DNA from: Gracilaria vermiculophylla
Lineage: Eukaryota; Rhodophyta; Florideophyceae; Gracilariales; Gracilariaceae
Direction of reading: 5' to 3'
Length of the DNA stretch: 64,000 bases
NCBI GenBank assembly: GCA_019155205.2
Contig: JAHNZQ020000227.1
Location: forward strand, 1,570,689 to 1,634,688
Shown here piece after piece: positions 53,538 through 63,557 of this stretch (positions are counted from its first letter, which is position 1; each line of letters begins with the position of its first letter). Under the pieces are notes generated by a model. The model saw only the letters and a list, made by a program, of their open reading frames with translations, searched no databases and was not told the DNA's origin. The translations under genes were made by a program, and so were the position numbers.

Positions 53538-55346
53538 ATGGAGCCGCTGTCGCAGCAAACAGACGACGCGCCGCCCGCACTGGACGGCGACGACGAGCTG
53601 TCTCTCGACGAGCTGTTCACGCTGGACATCCCGCCGCTGCCAGAGCCGCCACCGCAGCCGTTCAACGATGTGAACGAGAAGCAGCTGCGCTCCGCGCTCA
53701 TCGGCGCCTGCAAGCGCATGCCGCGCAACGCCGAGGCGCACTTCCACCTCGGCCTCATGCACCTGCGTAAGAGCGACGCCGAGGAGGCGCTGCACGCCTT
53801 TGACCACTGCCGCCGCATCTACAGCGAGCGCGTCAAGCAGTACGAGGCCAGCCAAGTGCGCCCGCCGCCGCACCTTCAGGCGCTCATGGCGCGGCTGCGC
53901 ATCCACACGGCGCAGGCGGCGCACATCGCGCTGCGCGCCAACTCGTCGCTGCCGCTGGACGAGCGCGCCGCCGTCATCGAGCTGCTGCAGCGTGACTTCA
54001 CTGCCGCGGCCGACCTGGACCCCACGCAGCTGGACTCCTGGAACGCGCTGGCGCTGCTGCACCTGTTGGAGGGCGGCAACGCCGGCGCCAAGAAGCTGCT
54101 CACCACGCTGCACAACAGCATCCCCGAGTACCTGGACGCGCTCAGCAACCTGGGGCTTGCCGAGCTCACGGACGGCAACATGAGAAACGCGGTGCTCAAC
54201 GCGCAGAAGGTGCTGCTCTACGACAGGTCGCACGCCGAGACGCTGACCAACTACGGCATCGTGCTGCTGCAGACGTGCAGCTTCGTGGCGGCGCACCGCG
54301 TGCTGACGATGGCGTCGCGGCTGCCGTCGGCCAGCTCGGTGGCGGCGACGTGGGGGGCGCTGGCCGTGTCGCGCGCGGCGCTGGGCGACGTGCGCGGCGC
54401 GCTGCAGGCGGCGGGCGAGGCGGAGCGGCTGGCGGCGCCGGTGCAGCGCTCGCGCTTCGCGCTGCTGCACGCGTCGATGAGCGCGCGCGTGGCGCGCGCG
54501 GGGCTGCCGGACGCGGAGGCGCGCGCCATGCTGGACGCGGCCATCCTCAAGCTGCGCGCGCTGGCGCGCGAGCTGCGGTCGGCGTCGGCGCACGCGGCGC
54601 TGGCGCTGGCGCTGCGCGTGCGGCACGACCACGCGCGCGACGAGTCGGGTAACCGCAACTTTGGGGCGGAGGCGGCCGAGCGGCTGGTGGAGGCGCTGGA
54701 GCTGGACGAGGGCGACGGGGCGGCGTGGACGCAGCTGGCGCTGCTGCAGATGTGGACGGGCGACTACGCGGCGAGCAAGGAGTTTGCGGCGCAGGCGGTG
54801 TGCCGCAGCCAGCGGCTGGAGGCGGGGTGGAACTGCCTGGCGGTGGCGAGCCAGATGGTGGGCGAGCTGGGCAACTCGCGGCGGTTCTACGAGAAGGCGA
54901 CGCAGGTTGTGCTGGAGCGGTACGCGGAGGAGGAGGGGGCGGGGGGGGAGTGGGAGGGGGGGGAAGGGGAGGAGGGCGAGCCATCGGAAGGGGAGCTATC
55001 GGAGGGCGAGCGGCGACTGACTCGGCGAGGGCGGGAGGTGCTGGCGGCGGTGTACAACAACCTGAGCATCCTGAAGCGGCAGGAGGGGCGGGCGTCGTTC
55101 TGGGAGGCGTCGCGGCTGCTGGAGAAGAGCCTGCGGCTGGGGGGGGAGAACGCGCTGGTGTACAACAACCTGGGCGTGCTGTACGTGTCGGTGGACCGGC
55201 TGCGCGACGCGGAGCGCATGATGCGCCACGCCACGGAGTTGGACTCGCGGCTGGAGTGCGCGCGGTCCAACCGGCTGCGCGTGCAGGCGCTGCTGCGGCA
55301 GCGCGACGACGCGCGCGCGGGCGTGCCGCCGGCGCCGCCTGTTTGA
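53538..55346 (+). CDS. Tetratricopeptide-repeat protein of plant type
   Basis: 602 residues, single exon, ATG with good context (GCCGCCATGG). An acidic, Pro-rich N-terminus (about 1-45) precedes degenerate TPR units throughout: RNAEAHFHLGLMHLRKSDAE at about 60, then WNALALLHLLEGGNAGAKKL, LDALSNLGLAELTDGNMRNA, WTQLALLQMWTGDYAASKEF and VYNNLGVLYVSVDRLRDAER near the end. A Glu/Gly-rich loop (about 465-490) interrupts them. The layout, with the conserved N-terminal block, resembles the plant TPR protein annotated in Arabidopsis as a 'protein prenylyltransferase superfamily' member; it lacks prenyltransferase residues, so that label is misleading. Probably a soluble scaffold; partners unknown. Stop is TGA. 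Confidence 0.85.
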   Translation: MEPLSQQTDDAPPALDGDDELSLDELFTLDIPPLPEPPPQPFNDVNEKQLRSALIGACKRMPRNAEAHFHLGLMHLRKSDAEEALHAFDHCRRIYSERVKQYEASQVRPPPHLQALMARLRIHTAQAAHIALRANSSLPLDERAAVIELLQRDFTAAADLDPTQLDSWNALALLHLLEGGNAGAKKLLTTLHNSIPEYLDALSNLGLAELTDGNMRNAVLNAQKVLLYDRSHAETLTNYGIVLLQTCSFVAAHRVLTMASRLPSASSVAATWGALAVSRAALGDVRGALQAAGEAERLAAPVQRSRFALLHASMSARVARAGLPDAEARAMLDAAILKLRALARELRSASAHAALALALRVRHDHARDESGNRNFGAEAAERLVEALELDEGDGAAWTQLALLQMWTGDYAASKEFAAQAVCRSQRLEAGWNCLAVASQMVGELGNSRRFYEKATQVVLERYAEEEGAGGEWEGGEGEEGEPSEGELSEGERRLTRRGREVLAAVYNNLSILKRQEGRASFWEASRLLEKSLRLGGENALVYNNLGVLYVSVDRLRDAERMMRHATELDSRLECARSNRLRVQALLRQRDDARAGVPPAPPV

Positions 55347-55364
55347 AAATTCAAAGCGCCGCGC

Positions 55365-55392
55365 GCTGACAGAGCGCGCGCGCGCTGTCAGC
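55365..55392. promoter_or_regulatory. Inverted GCTGACAG/CTGTCAGC pair
   Basis: GCTGACAG (55365-55372) and CTGTCAGC (55385-55392) are separated by 12 GC-rich bases. The pair lies 19 bp after the TPR stop and about 408-435 bp upstream of the PPP4R4-like ATG, nearly the same distance as the repeat upstream of the orphan gene. It could equally be a hairpin in the TPR 3' UTR. Confidence 0.5.
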
Positions 55393-55799
55393 CGCCGCGC
55401 CGCGAAACGTTTCGCGCGCGCGCGGACACGTGGCGGCGCTGGCCAGGCGCGCCGCGCGCACGTGGCGCGCCGCCACTGGGCGCTGCCGCGGCGGCGGCGG
55501 CGCGCGTGCCAACGGTGAACGCCGCGCGCCGCCACGCGCGCGCGCGCCTTTTTCGGCCGCGCCTTTTTGCGCCGCCCCCGCCCCCCCCGCGCCACCGCGC
55601 ACGCGCCGCGCCTGCCGCGCCGCTGCCGCGCCTTGCGCCTGCCGTCCACCCGCCGCCCCCCTCCCATCCGCGCTCCCGCCTCCCGCCCGCCCTCTCCCCC
55701 GCCCTTCCGCCAAATCTCTGCCCGCCCCCTCCAACCCTTCCTCCCGCTCGCTCCCCCCTCCTCCTCCCCGCCCTCCCCGCACCGCCCCCGCCCGCGCAC

Positions 55800-55955
55800 A
55801 TGCCCGCGCCGGACGCCTCTGCGCGCCCGCCCCCCCCTTTCCGAATGGCTCCGCGCCGCCCCTCCTCCCCCCGTCAGCCCGACCACGCGCGCTCCTCCTC
55901 CCCCGCCCTGCGCCCCGACTCCCCCATCCCCGCACCCCTCCAGCGAGCTGCGGCT

Positions 55956-55989
<34 letters not shown>

Positions 55990-58900
55990 ATGCCGCCGCC
56001 TCCCCCACCGCCACCGCCGCCGCCGCCGCCTCCACCGCCGCACCACCCCCCGCCGCTGCCGCCTCTGCCGCCGCCGTCGTCGGCGCCTCCTCCCCCTCCT
56101 CCTCCCCCGCGCCCTCCGCGTCCACCCCCGCCACCCCGCCCCTCGTGCGCGGCGAGTCCGACGTCGCGTCCACCGCCTTGTCGCCCGACCTCTCCCCCCA
56201 TGTCGATCGCTTTCTGGTAAGTTGTTGCTGTCGCTTCTGCGAGGCGCTTCCGCGCGTCCTGTGCACCCCCTTCTACCAGTCTGCCCACCCGCCGAACCAA
56301 TCTGACGCCTCGCCCGACTTCTTCCTGCTGCACTGCGTGCTCTGCGACCGTGCGGCCCAAACGCCCCAGTCCTCCGAGCCCGATGAGCGCATCATCGACA
56401 TCGCCAGCCTCGACGCCATCTACAGCGTACAGAAGATGGCCGAGGTGCTCATCTCCGGCGCCGACAGCGAGCGCGAGTTCATTCTCTTCGAGCTGCAGCA
56501 GCTCCTGGACCACTGCCTGGACGACACCATGAAAATTTTACTCCCCGTGCTGTGCGAGCACGTCCCGTCGTGGAATATCGAGCTGCAGATCAAGTCCGCC
56601 CAACGCCTGTACGACGTTGTGGCGCTCGACCTGCAGCCCGCCACCGCCAACATGGTCACCTGTGCCTCGTTTGGCGTCATCCACAAGACCAAGGGCATCG
56701 CGTCCCCCGAGCACGAGGAGCTGTACCACTGCTGGGGCAATATCCTCGTCGAGTGCTTGCCCAACATGCGCTGGACCCCGCAGGAGCTCAACGATGTCAT
56801 TTCGCTCGTCGACATCCATGCCGTGGAGCAGTTGTACACGTCACGCAAGATCGCTGCGCGCGTCTTGGGCGCCATGGGCCAGTGTCTGGACAAGCACAAG
56901 GTGGAGCACATCATTCTCCCGCGCGCCTTGCGCCTCTTCGACGACACCGACATCGAGGTGCGCGGCATGGTCGTGGAAAGCCTCGCCCAGATCGGCGCCA
57001 CGCTGCCCGTTCGCGTCACCGAGACCCAGGTGTGGCCACGCATTGAACGCCTGCTGGAGCCGCCCGAGGAGGCCCGCCTTCGTGCCAGTGCCATGCGCAC
57101 CATGGCCCACATCCTCGAGTCGCACCGCGCAAACGGCACCCCGAGTCGCCTCTTTCGCGACTTGTTGCCGCCCGTGTTTGCGCGCCTGTCCGCTTTTGCC
57201 AAAAAGTTTTCGGCGGAGGACCAGCGCTTGGTTGACGACAACACGTACCTGTTGCTCGAGGTCGCCTCGGAGATCTTCGGGCAGTTCACGTACTCGCTGG
57301 CCTTGTTCACCAAAAAGTCCTTCCGCCGGGAGGCGTACAAGGCCTACACTGGCATGGCAACCTGCAACGGCCCGCTCATCCGACGCAACTGCGCGTTCAA
57401 CCTTCCGGGTGTGGCCAAGGCTCTCGGCGACAAGTACGCGCTGGAGCTGAGCGGCTTGTGCGACTATTTGGCCAAGGACACGGATGAAGAGGTTCGCTTT
57501 ATTCTGGCTGCTGGCATACATGAGACGACCGCTTTGCTGGCGCCGCGCGGCAACTTTGAGCGACTGTTTACCGCCGTTTGCTCCCTGCTCCAGGATGAGA
57601 ACGCCATGGTGCGCATGAACGCGCTGGCTCATTTTCATGACCTGCTCACCGCTTTTGCTCGCGATGGTAGTGATCCGGCTTCTGTTCGACGGCTTGCTCC
57701 GGTGTTCTCCGACCTCACGGTTTTGTCGGAGGGCGAGTGGAGAATACAGAAGAGCCTCGCAGACCAGCTAGCCAAGTGCGCCGAAATCATTCCCGCAGAC
57801 GCCCTCATGGACCACGTACTGCCGCTGCTATACCGCCTCACCAGCCAGGGCACCCCGCTCGTTCGCGAAGCCGCTATGGATGCTACGATCAAGTCGATTC
57901 GCAACATTCCAAATCCGAAAGATCGCAACAACGCCCTGGACAAGTACTGGAGGGCAGCTTCAAAAGGTCCGTTCTGGATGCGGCTTGCTTTGCTCGATGG
58001 GGGCATCGCGGCCATGAGGGTGTTCAGCCACCGGCGCTTTCAGGAGCTGTTTTCTGGCCAGATGCTTGCCTTGGCAAATGACCCCGTTGTCAACGTGCGT
58101 ATCAGGCTTGCCACTCTGCTGCCGTCCATGGCCCCCATGTGTGGAGGATCTGCCACGTATGAAAAGGCTATCAGTATTCTGAAGAGCGACACGGACGTGG
58201 ATGTGCTCGCTCTCATGCAGAAGCACCCGGACCGCGTCGGTGAGGCGATGCGTCGCGCGATTGAGAAAAGAGCGGAGGATCAAGCAAAGTATCGTGAGGA
58301 GCAAGAGTTCTACGGGTATTCGCCCAGAACGCAGAAGCGCGCCCGAGGGCGGCTGGGCTCTTCCCGCGGAAATCGCCGGATGATGCACGTGAGACGCCCC
58401 AGTTTCGAACAGTCTTCTGGGCAGTTGTCGGTCTCCAAAGCAGTCATCTCTGCGGCCAAGGCCAGTTCGGCTGCGGCTTCTATGATGAAACCTAGTGCGT
58501 ACCACAACCAGAAGCTGCCCGAAGTTGACTCGGCCGTGTATCTTGATCCCTCGATGTCTGATGTGGACACCACCGGCAGCAGCCACCACAACGGCGGAGC
58601 CGCGGATGTGAATGGTAGCTCAAATGGAGAGGAAAGCATTTTGAGCAGCCTTGTCCATGAATCGCTTCAACAGTCCATACCTGGCGAGATGTCAAATGGC
58701 TCGCACAGCAATGGTTTCAATCCGCACATATCTGCTCCTATTGAACAGCAACAAAAAATACAATCGCAGCAGCATCGTACTCAGGCAAGGCATCAAAATG
58801 GCATGAAGCGGGTCGCGTCAAAAATTGCCAAAGGCGGTATCTCAGTCCAGGAGCAAGCAATGAATAAGAACGCTGCCCAAAACGCACGTTACGAAGCGAG

Positions 58901-59783
58901 GAGTCGCTCATGGAACGGAATGTTTGCCCAGATCCCGCGGCAGCTCTCGATGGAGTCTCGCTCCCGTAGGAACGGACGAACAGATGGGAAGGACAAGTCG
59001 CAGAAAATGGGCGGATGGGGGAAACACGGAAAAGACAGTCCGAAGAAATCATTAAGCGCTCTTCGGAGAAAGAAAAGATCTAACGCCCCAGTGACAACTC
59101 CTCATGGGAATACTGCTCCGCTCGAAGGGCACACCGGTGGCGCAGGAATTCCCATTGTTACAGCTGGTGAGTTTGGATTGAATGGTCCGCTACCTGTTTC
59201 AGGCCGCTCAAACTCCATCTCTGGCTCCATTGGTGGTATTCCAGGAAACAAAGATATGACTGATTTTGCAAGCACTAGCAGCCTCCTTACCAGTGGAGGA
59301 ACCGTTCCTGACGAAAACCACACTGGTGTGGGGAATCAACAAGGTCTGGCCACCAAGCATGATTTTCACGATCCAAATTTCGCAAATGGTCATATCAACG
59401 GTGCACTGGAAGAAGGTAACACTCTTCCTGTCATCTTCGAAAAAGACTCCGGATTGACCCCTCTCAAAGGCGGGGCGGCATGGCGACGGAGCAGAGGCAG
59501 GCACGAAGATCTCGACACGATGTCCGATGCAACGCATCGAAAAGTATACGGGGCATATGATGGAAGGCACCGCAATGACAATGGCCAGAATCCGTCGAGA
59601 TCCGTCCTTACATCTTTCCACAATTCCGCAAGCAAAGTGTTCAACACAAAAGCCAGTGGCACTAATACAACAGGACCTCCTATGGCGCCGAACGGAACAC
59701 CAGTGCGTTCTGGCAATGGTGGATCGTCTTCTGGTAGCAGCCATGGAGGGTTTTTCAGAGGCCTGTTTCGAAGAAGACGCTGA
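55800..59783 (+). CDS. PPP4R4-like HEAT-repeat protein (protein phosphatase regulatory subunit)
   Basis: The frame is open from 55506 but the first ATG is 55800. A Pro/Ala-rich N-terminus (about 1-139) is followed by a probable intron 56217-56369 (GTAAGT donor, CCCCAG acceptor, phase 0, 153 bp, no stop). HEAT repeats start at DERIIDIASLDAIYSVQKMA and run about 640 residues, including LLPVLCEHVPSWNIELQIKS, PALRLFDDTDIEVRGMVVES-type units and KDRNNALDKYW. This order matches PPP4R4, a relative of the PP2A A-subunit that binds the PP4 catalytic subunit. A basic stretch (RTQKRARGRLGSSRGNRRM) could be a nuclear signal. The last 450 residues are Ser/Asn/Gly/His-rich, ending in basic FRGLFRRRR. Length is 1276 residues spliced or 1327 unspliced, longer than animal PPP4R4 because of the tail. 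Stop is TGA. Confidence 0.85.
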
Positions 59784-60845
59784 TACTTCTTCTTGTCTTC
59801 ACTTTCCCTCATGTTTGATCGTTCATGGATGAGGGTGGTCGTAGCATCGCTGTGACGCCCATTTCCCGGACATTCATTCATGCACCGTTGAGGATTGGTT
59901 TCACCGTACGAGCAGTTCATGTAAATTTTGTTCGACTTGTGCGACCTCTATCATCGTAAACCGCCTCTAAGTTTATAGCTCATCGAACACTACAATGATT
60001 ATGCGGTTGATTGAAAGGAATCAGTTTCAGGAGGAGGAATGATTCTTGCAATTGTGGGAGAGTAGCCTCTAGACTATTTGGACGATGACGGTTTTGGGTA
60101 GGCGCTAAATTTCTAGTTGAAATCAAGCACGACAGGAAGATTGCTGCCCGACCACAAGAGCCTGCGCCCGAATGGATTGCCAAGATTTCTTATTTGTGTA
60201 TTGGCGCCATGTTTCGGAGCAGATTTCTAACTGTTTGCCATTAACAGTGCCACTGAGGTCACCTATAACTCTTTGATCAGCTCACATTAGGAATTCAAAT
60301 AGCCCAGTACTTAATATTGCGGAGATGTATGTGCGTATGACGTACTTTCACCTTACTCTTCTAACAGGTTTATCGTTTAGGGAGTACGTTAGAACCCAAC
60401 AGACCTTGTTTCATAGGATTGCTAGGAAGATAAGAGTGTTTTACTCAAAAAGTAGGTCATCTTGGCTTCATTTTTGCTCATTTGTGGCATGGAGCAATTG
60501 TCTTACTGCTTTGTCTTATGCTGTGATTGATGATCAATGGTTATCGCGGTGCCTGTGATCTGCCAGTCGAGCTTGCGCTGGAAGCCAGTTATTGGTTCAC
60601 ATGAGATACGTTTCGTGCGCGCCAAGGTAGCTGGTGAGGCTTATGTCTCGGCCATTCTCTATGTCGAGCAGAGAGCCTTATGTGCGCTCATAGCGACCTC
60701 AAAATATTTTAACCCTCGCACGATTCCATAGTCTCAAGATGTACATCCCGCCCTTGTGTACTCATGTCTGACATTCGTTATCCTCAGACCACGCAGTCAC
60801 TGGTTTCTTCTAAGGTATTCATTACGAGTGTTCATCTAAGTGCCA
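59784..60845. other. Intergenic region between the HEAT and amine oxidase genes
   Basis: 1.06 kb of AT-richer DNA with short frames only (60325-60558 +, 60537-60731 +). It should hold one 3' UTR and the amine oxidase promoter. Nothing else recognised. Confidence 0.45.
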
Positions 60846-62798
60846 ATGACCCCAGCAGCCGAATGTTCAGGACAAACTTCGCAAGAAGAGACTCAGTCTA
60901 AGAGACTGAACCCTCTTTCTTCGGACGAAATTCGCAACGCTGCATGTTTGTCACGAGATCATTTGTCCGAGAAGCTACGATTCTCCGCTATAACACTTGA
61001 CGAAACATGTGAAACGCGGGCCGCCGTGGTAATTGCCATTGCTCCGCCAGCTGCAGCCGCTTATAAGCTTCACGTAGCGCTTGACTCTTCTAAGGTTAAG
61101 GAGCTTCCTATCGCACGGGGAGCTCAGCCAGTGCTCACCCCAGACGATTGCAACTTGGCGGAGACGATCGTGAAGCGCAATGCTCGCGTTCGAGATCTGA
61201 TTTCAAAGAGGTATGGAATATACGACATCGATTCGTTGGTTTGCGATCCATGGAGTGTGCATGTTGCCGGAGATTACAAACCGCTGCATTTTCGAACGGA
61301 TGGTCAGTCGGCAAGACTGGTTCAGACTTTCCTGTACAGACGTGATCATCCCCTTGACAACCATTACGCTCATCCCATTGATATACTTCCTGTTGTCGAT
61401 CTGAATTTGAAAACCGTGGTAACAGTGGAGGGAGTGGAACGTGTTCCCCCTCTTCTACCAAGTGCGGGCATTAATTATCATCCAAATCTTCTCGAGAGCA
61501 ACGATTATCTACCCAAACAGTTTCGCAAAACATTGCGACCATTGCAAGTTGTGCAACCGGACGGGCCTAGCTTCACTGTTCGAAACAGGAAGGTAGAGTG
61601 GGAAAAATGGAGTTTCACCGTTGGCTTTAATTATCGTGAGGGGCTTGTCCTCCATGACATATGCTTCGACAATCGCTCAGTAGTGAAGCGGGCGAGTCTG
61701 GTGGAAATGGCCGTTCCTTATGCTGATACACATCCCCCATTTGAGCGAAAATGCGCATTTGACGTTGGCGACTACGGCTTGGGGTATTGTGCCAACAGCC
61801 TGGACCTTGGGTGTGATTGCCTAGGCGCTGTTCACTACTTTGACGCAGTTTTGTCGGACAGCAGAGGCGAGCCGTATGTTATCAAAAAAGCAATATGTAT
61901 GCACGAAGAAGACGTGGGTCTTCTTTACAAGCATGTGGAATATCGCACTGGTCATTCTGAAAGTAGGCGTGCCAGAAGACTTGTCATATCCTTCATTGCA
62001 ACAGTAGTGAATTACGAGTATCTGTTCTATTGGTACCTTCACCATGATGGCTCCATATCGCATGAAATCAAACTTTCGGGTGAGCTTTCGACGAATCTTC
62101 TGAGCGAGGGAGAAATAGAACCAACAGCTGGTGTTATTGTGGCACCCGGCGTAAACGCACAGATCCACCAGCACATGTTTTGTGCACGACTGGAAATGGC
62201 AGTCGACGGAGTTCGCAATTCCGTTGAAGAAGTAAATCTCATTCCTGCAGAAGCGGGGGAACATAACCCGTTTGGAAACGCATTCCAAGTTCAAAGCACT
62301 TTGTTCCGCACAGAACAAGAAGCTCAACGTGACGCCGCCGCTGCCCGCACCTGGCGCATTTTCAACCCCCACAAAGAGAATGCTGTATCAGGGAAGAAAG
62401 TTGCTTACAAACTTGTTCCGTACACATTTGGATCGTTTCAGCCGCCCCTGCTCACCACGGACGAGAGCGCAGTGTCGAAGCGTGGATGGTTTGCGAAGAA
62501 GTCACTGTGGGTCACGCCATACAATGACAGTGAGAATTATCCAGCTGGAGAATTCCCAACTCAGAGCGCTGGCGGCGATGGTTTACCTCGATGGACCGTG
62601 CAAAATCGTCCTATCGTGGACGAACGCATCGTGGTGTGGCATAGTTTCGGAGTTGCGCATGTCCCAAGAACTGAGGACTTCCCTATTATGCCATGCGAGA
62701 GCACCGGTTTCACTCTCAGACCAGATTGCTTCTTGCTCGGAAATCCAGGGATCGACCTACCTCCTCAGATAGATAACGCCAGTGTTTGCTGCTCCTAA
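60846..62798 (+). CDS. Copper-containing primary amine oxidase
   Basis: 650 residues, single exon; ATG 60846 follows shortly after an in-frame stop. It oxidises primary amines to aldehyde, NH3 and H2O2 using copper and topaquinone. All key residues are visible: catalytic base Asp306 in AFDVGDYGLG, the topaquinone precursor Tyr390 in TVVNYEY, and copper ligands His441 and His443 (IHQHMF) and His605 (FGVAHVPRTEDFPIM). The N-terminus begins directly with the D2-like LNPLSSDEIRNA region, as in fungal and bacterial enzymes of about 650 residues. No signal peptide is visible and no PTS1 at the end (VCCS). Composition is clearly less GC-rich than the genes to its left, and a transposon lies to its right. 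Stop is TAA. It looks functional. Confidence 0.95.
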   Translation: MTPAAECSGQTSQEETQSKRLNPLSSDEIRNAACLSRDHLSEKLRFSAITLDETCETRAAVVIAIAPPAAAAYKLHVALDSSKVKELPIARGAQPVLTPDDCNLAETIVKRNARVRDLISKRYGIYDIDSLVCDPWSVHVAGDYKPLHFRTDGQSARLVQTFLYRRDHPLDNHYAHPIDILPVVDLNLKTVVTVEGVERVPPLLPSAGINYHPNLLESNDYLPKQFRKTLRPLQVVQPDGPSFTVRNRKVEWEKWSFTVGFNYREGLVLHDICFDNRSVVKRASLVEMAVPYADTHPPFERKCAFDVGDYGLGYCANSLDLGCDCLGAVHYFDAVLSDSRGEPYVIKKAICMHEEDVGLLYKHVEYRTGHSESRRARRLVISFIATVVNYEYLFYWYLHHDGSISHEIKLSGELSTNLLSEGEIEPTAGVIVAPGVNAQIHQHMFCARLEMAVDGVRNSVEEVNLIPAEAGEHNPFGNAFQVQSTLFRTEQEAQRDAAAARTWRIFNPHKENAVSGKKVAYKLVPYTFGSFQPPLLTTDESAVSKRGWFAKKSLWVTPYNDSENYPAGEFPTQSAGGDGLPRWTVQNRPIVDERIVVWHSFGVAHVPRTEDFPIMPCESTGFTLRPDCFLLGNPGIDLPPQIDNASVCCS

Positions 62799-63557
62799 TC
62801 TCTGAGCACGAAAGTGTTACACGAGATAGTGTGTGGGTATAGTATTTGATGCTGAATCTGTGCACTTAGATCTTTACTTTCCAATACATCTCGAAGGCAC
62901 ATGAGGACGAACTCTCTTACCACATGCATGTATAAGCAATACTAAGATAGCAAGAGAACCAATAATCAAATACGTCTTTTCAACAATAGAGCGAACTCCG
63001 ACAGCGGCTCTCGTTTTTGAGTTCGTCGAAGCCTCTTGATAGCTTATGATCAATGGCAACGCTCGTATCGATTCATGCATAACTCCCGTTGGGCCTAAAG
63101 CAACATTCTCGTGCGGAATGTTGTGAAACGGCGACGAATAGACGACGGCTGTCCCGCAGACAGGCAGCGCGTGTGGCGTTGCAAAACTACAGACGCTCCC
63201 TCATTCTCGGCGCTACCAGATGGACCGGTTCTACGAACACGGATATCCCTAATGCCATCATTTGAAGATCACTAAAGTCATCCCAGTGTTCGGGAGCGCA
63301 ATAGTTTGGCTAGCGACAACTTTCCAGAATCTCGAAGTCAAAGTGACATTAAAGATGTTTATCCGCTGTTACACACGAAGTTTTACCGCAGCCGTTGCAA
63401 CAAAAATTGCACAGCAAGCTCCCAAACTTCAACCGCTAGAAATATTTTTCAAGGCCTCAAAATGAGGTTTTGATCTCTAAAGTGATCAATAACGGCACCT
63501 TTAAAACACTCATTGCACCAGATATAACGTAAAGTGTTCTAAACATTTTAACACATG
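62799..63557. other. Intergenic region; one small membrane-type frame
   Basis: A 68-codon minus-strand frame at 62874-63080 contains one hydrophobic segment (TYLIIGSLAILVLLIHACG), but no family or splice support. Otherwise nothing is recognised before the Tc1 end. Confidence 0.35.

Noticed and set aside
53259..54632. 457-codon minus-strand frame antisense to the TPR gene
   Set aside because: Gln/Arg/His/Val composition typical of an antisense reading of Leu/Ala-rich codons; the plus strand has clear TPR units.
55506..55799. GTG-initiated N-terminal extension of the PPP4R4-like gene
   Set aside because: The extension is pure Pro/Arg/Ala low complexity with no ATG; the first ATG at 55800 is preferred.
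54996..56513. 505-codon minus-strand frame
   Set aside because: Poly-Gly and Arg-rich mirror of the Pro-rich leader of the PPP4R4-like gene; no domains.
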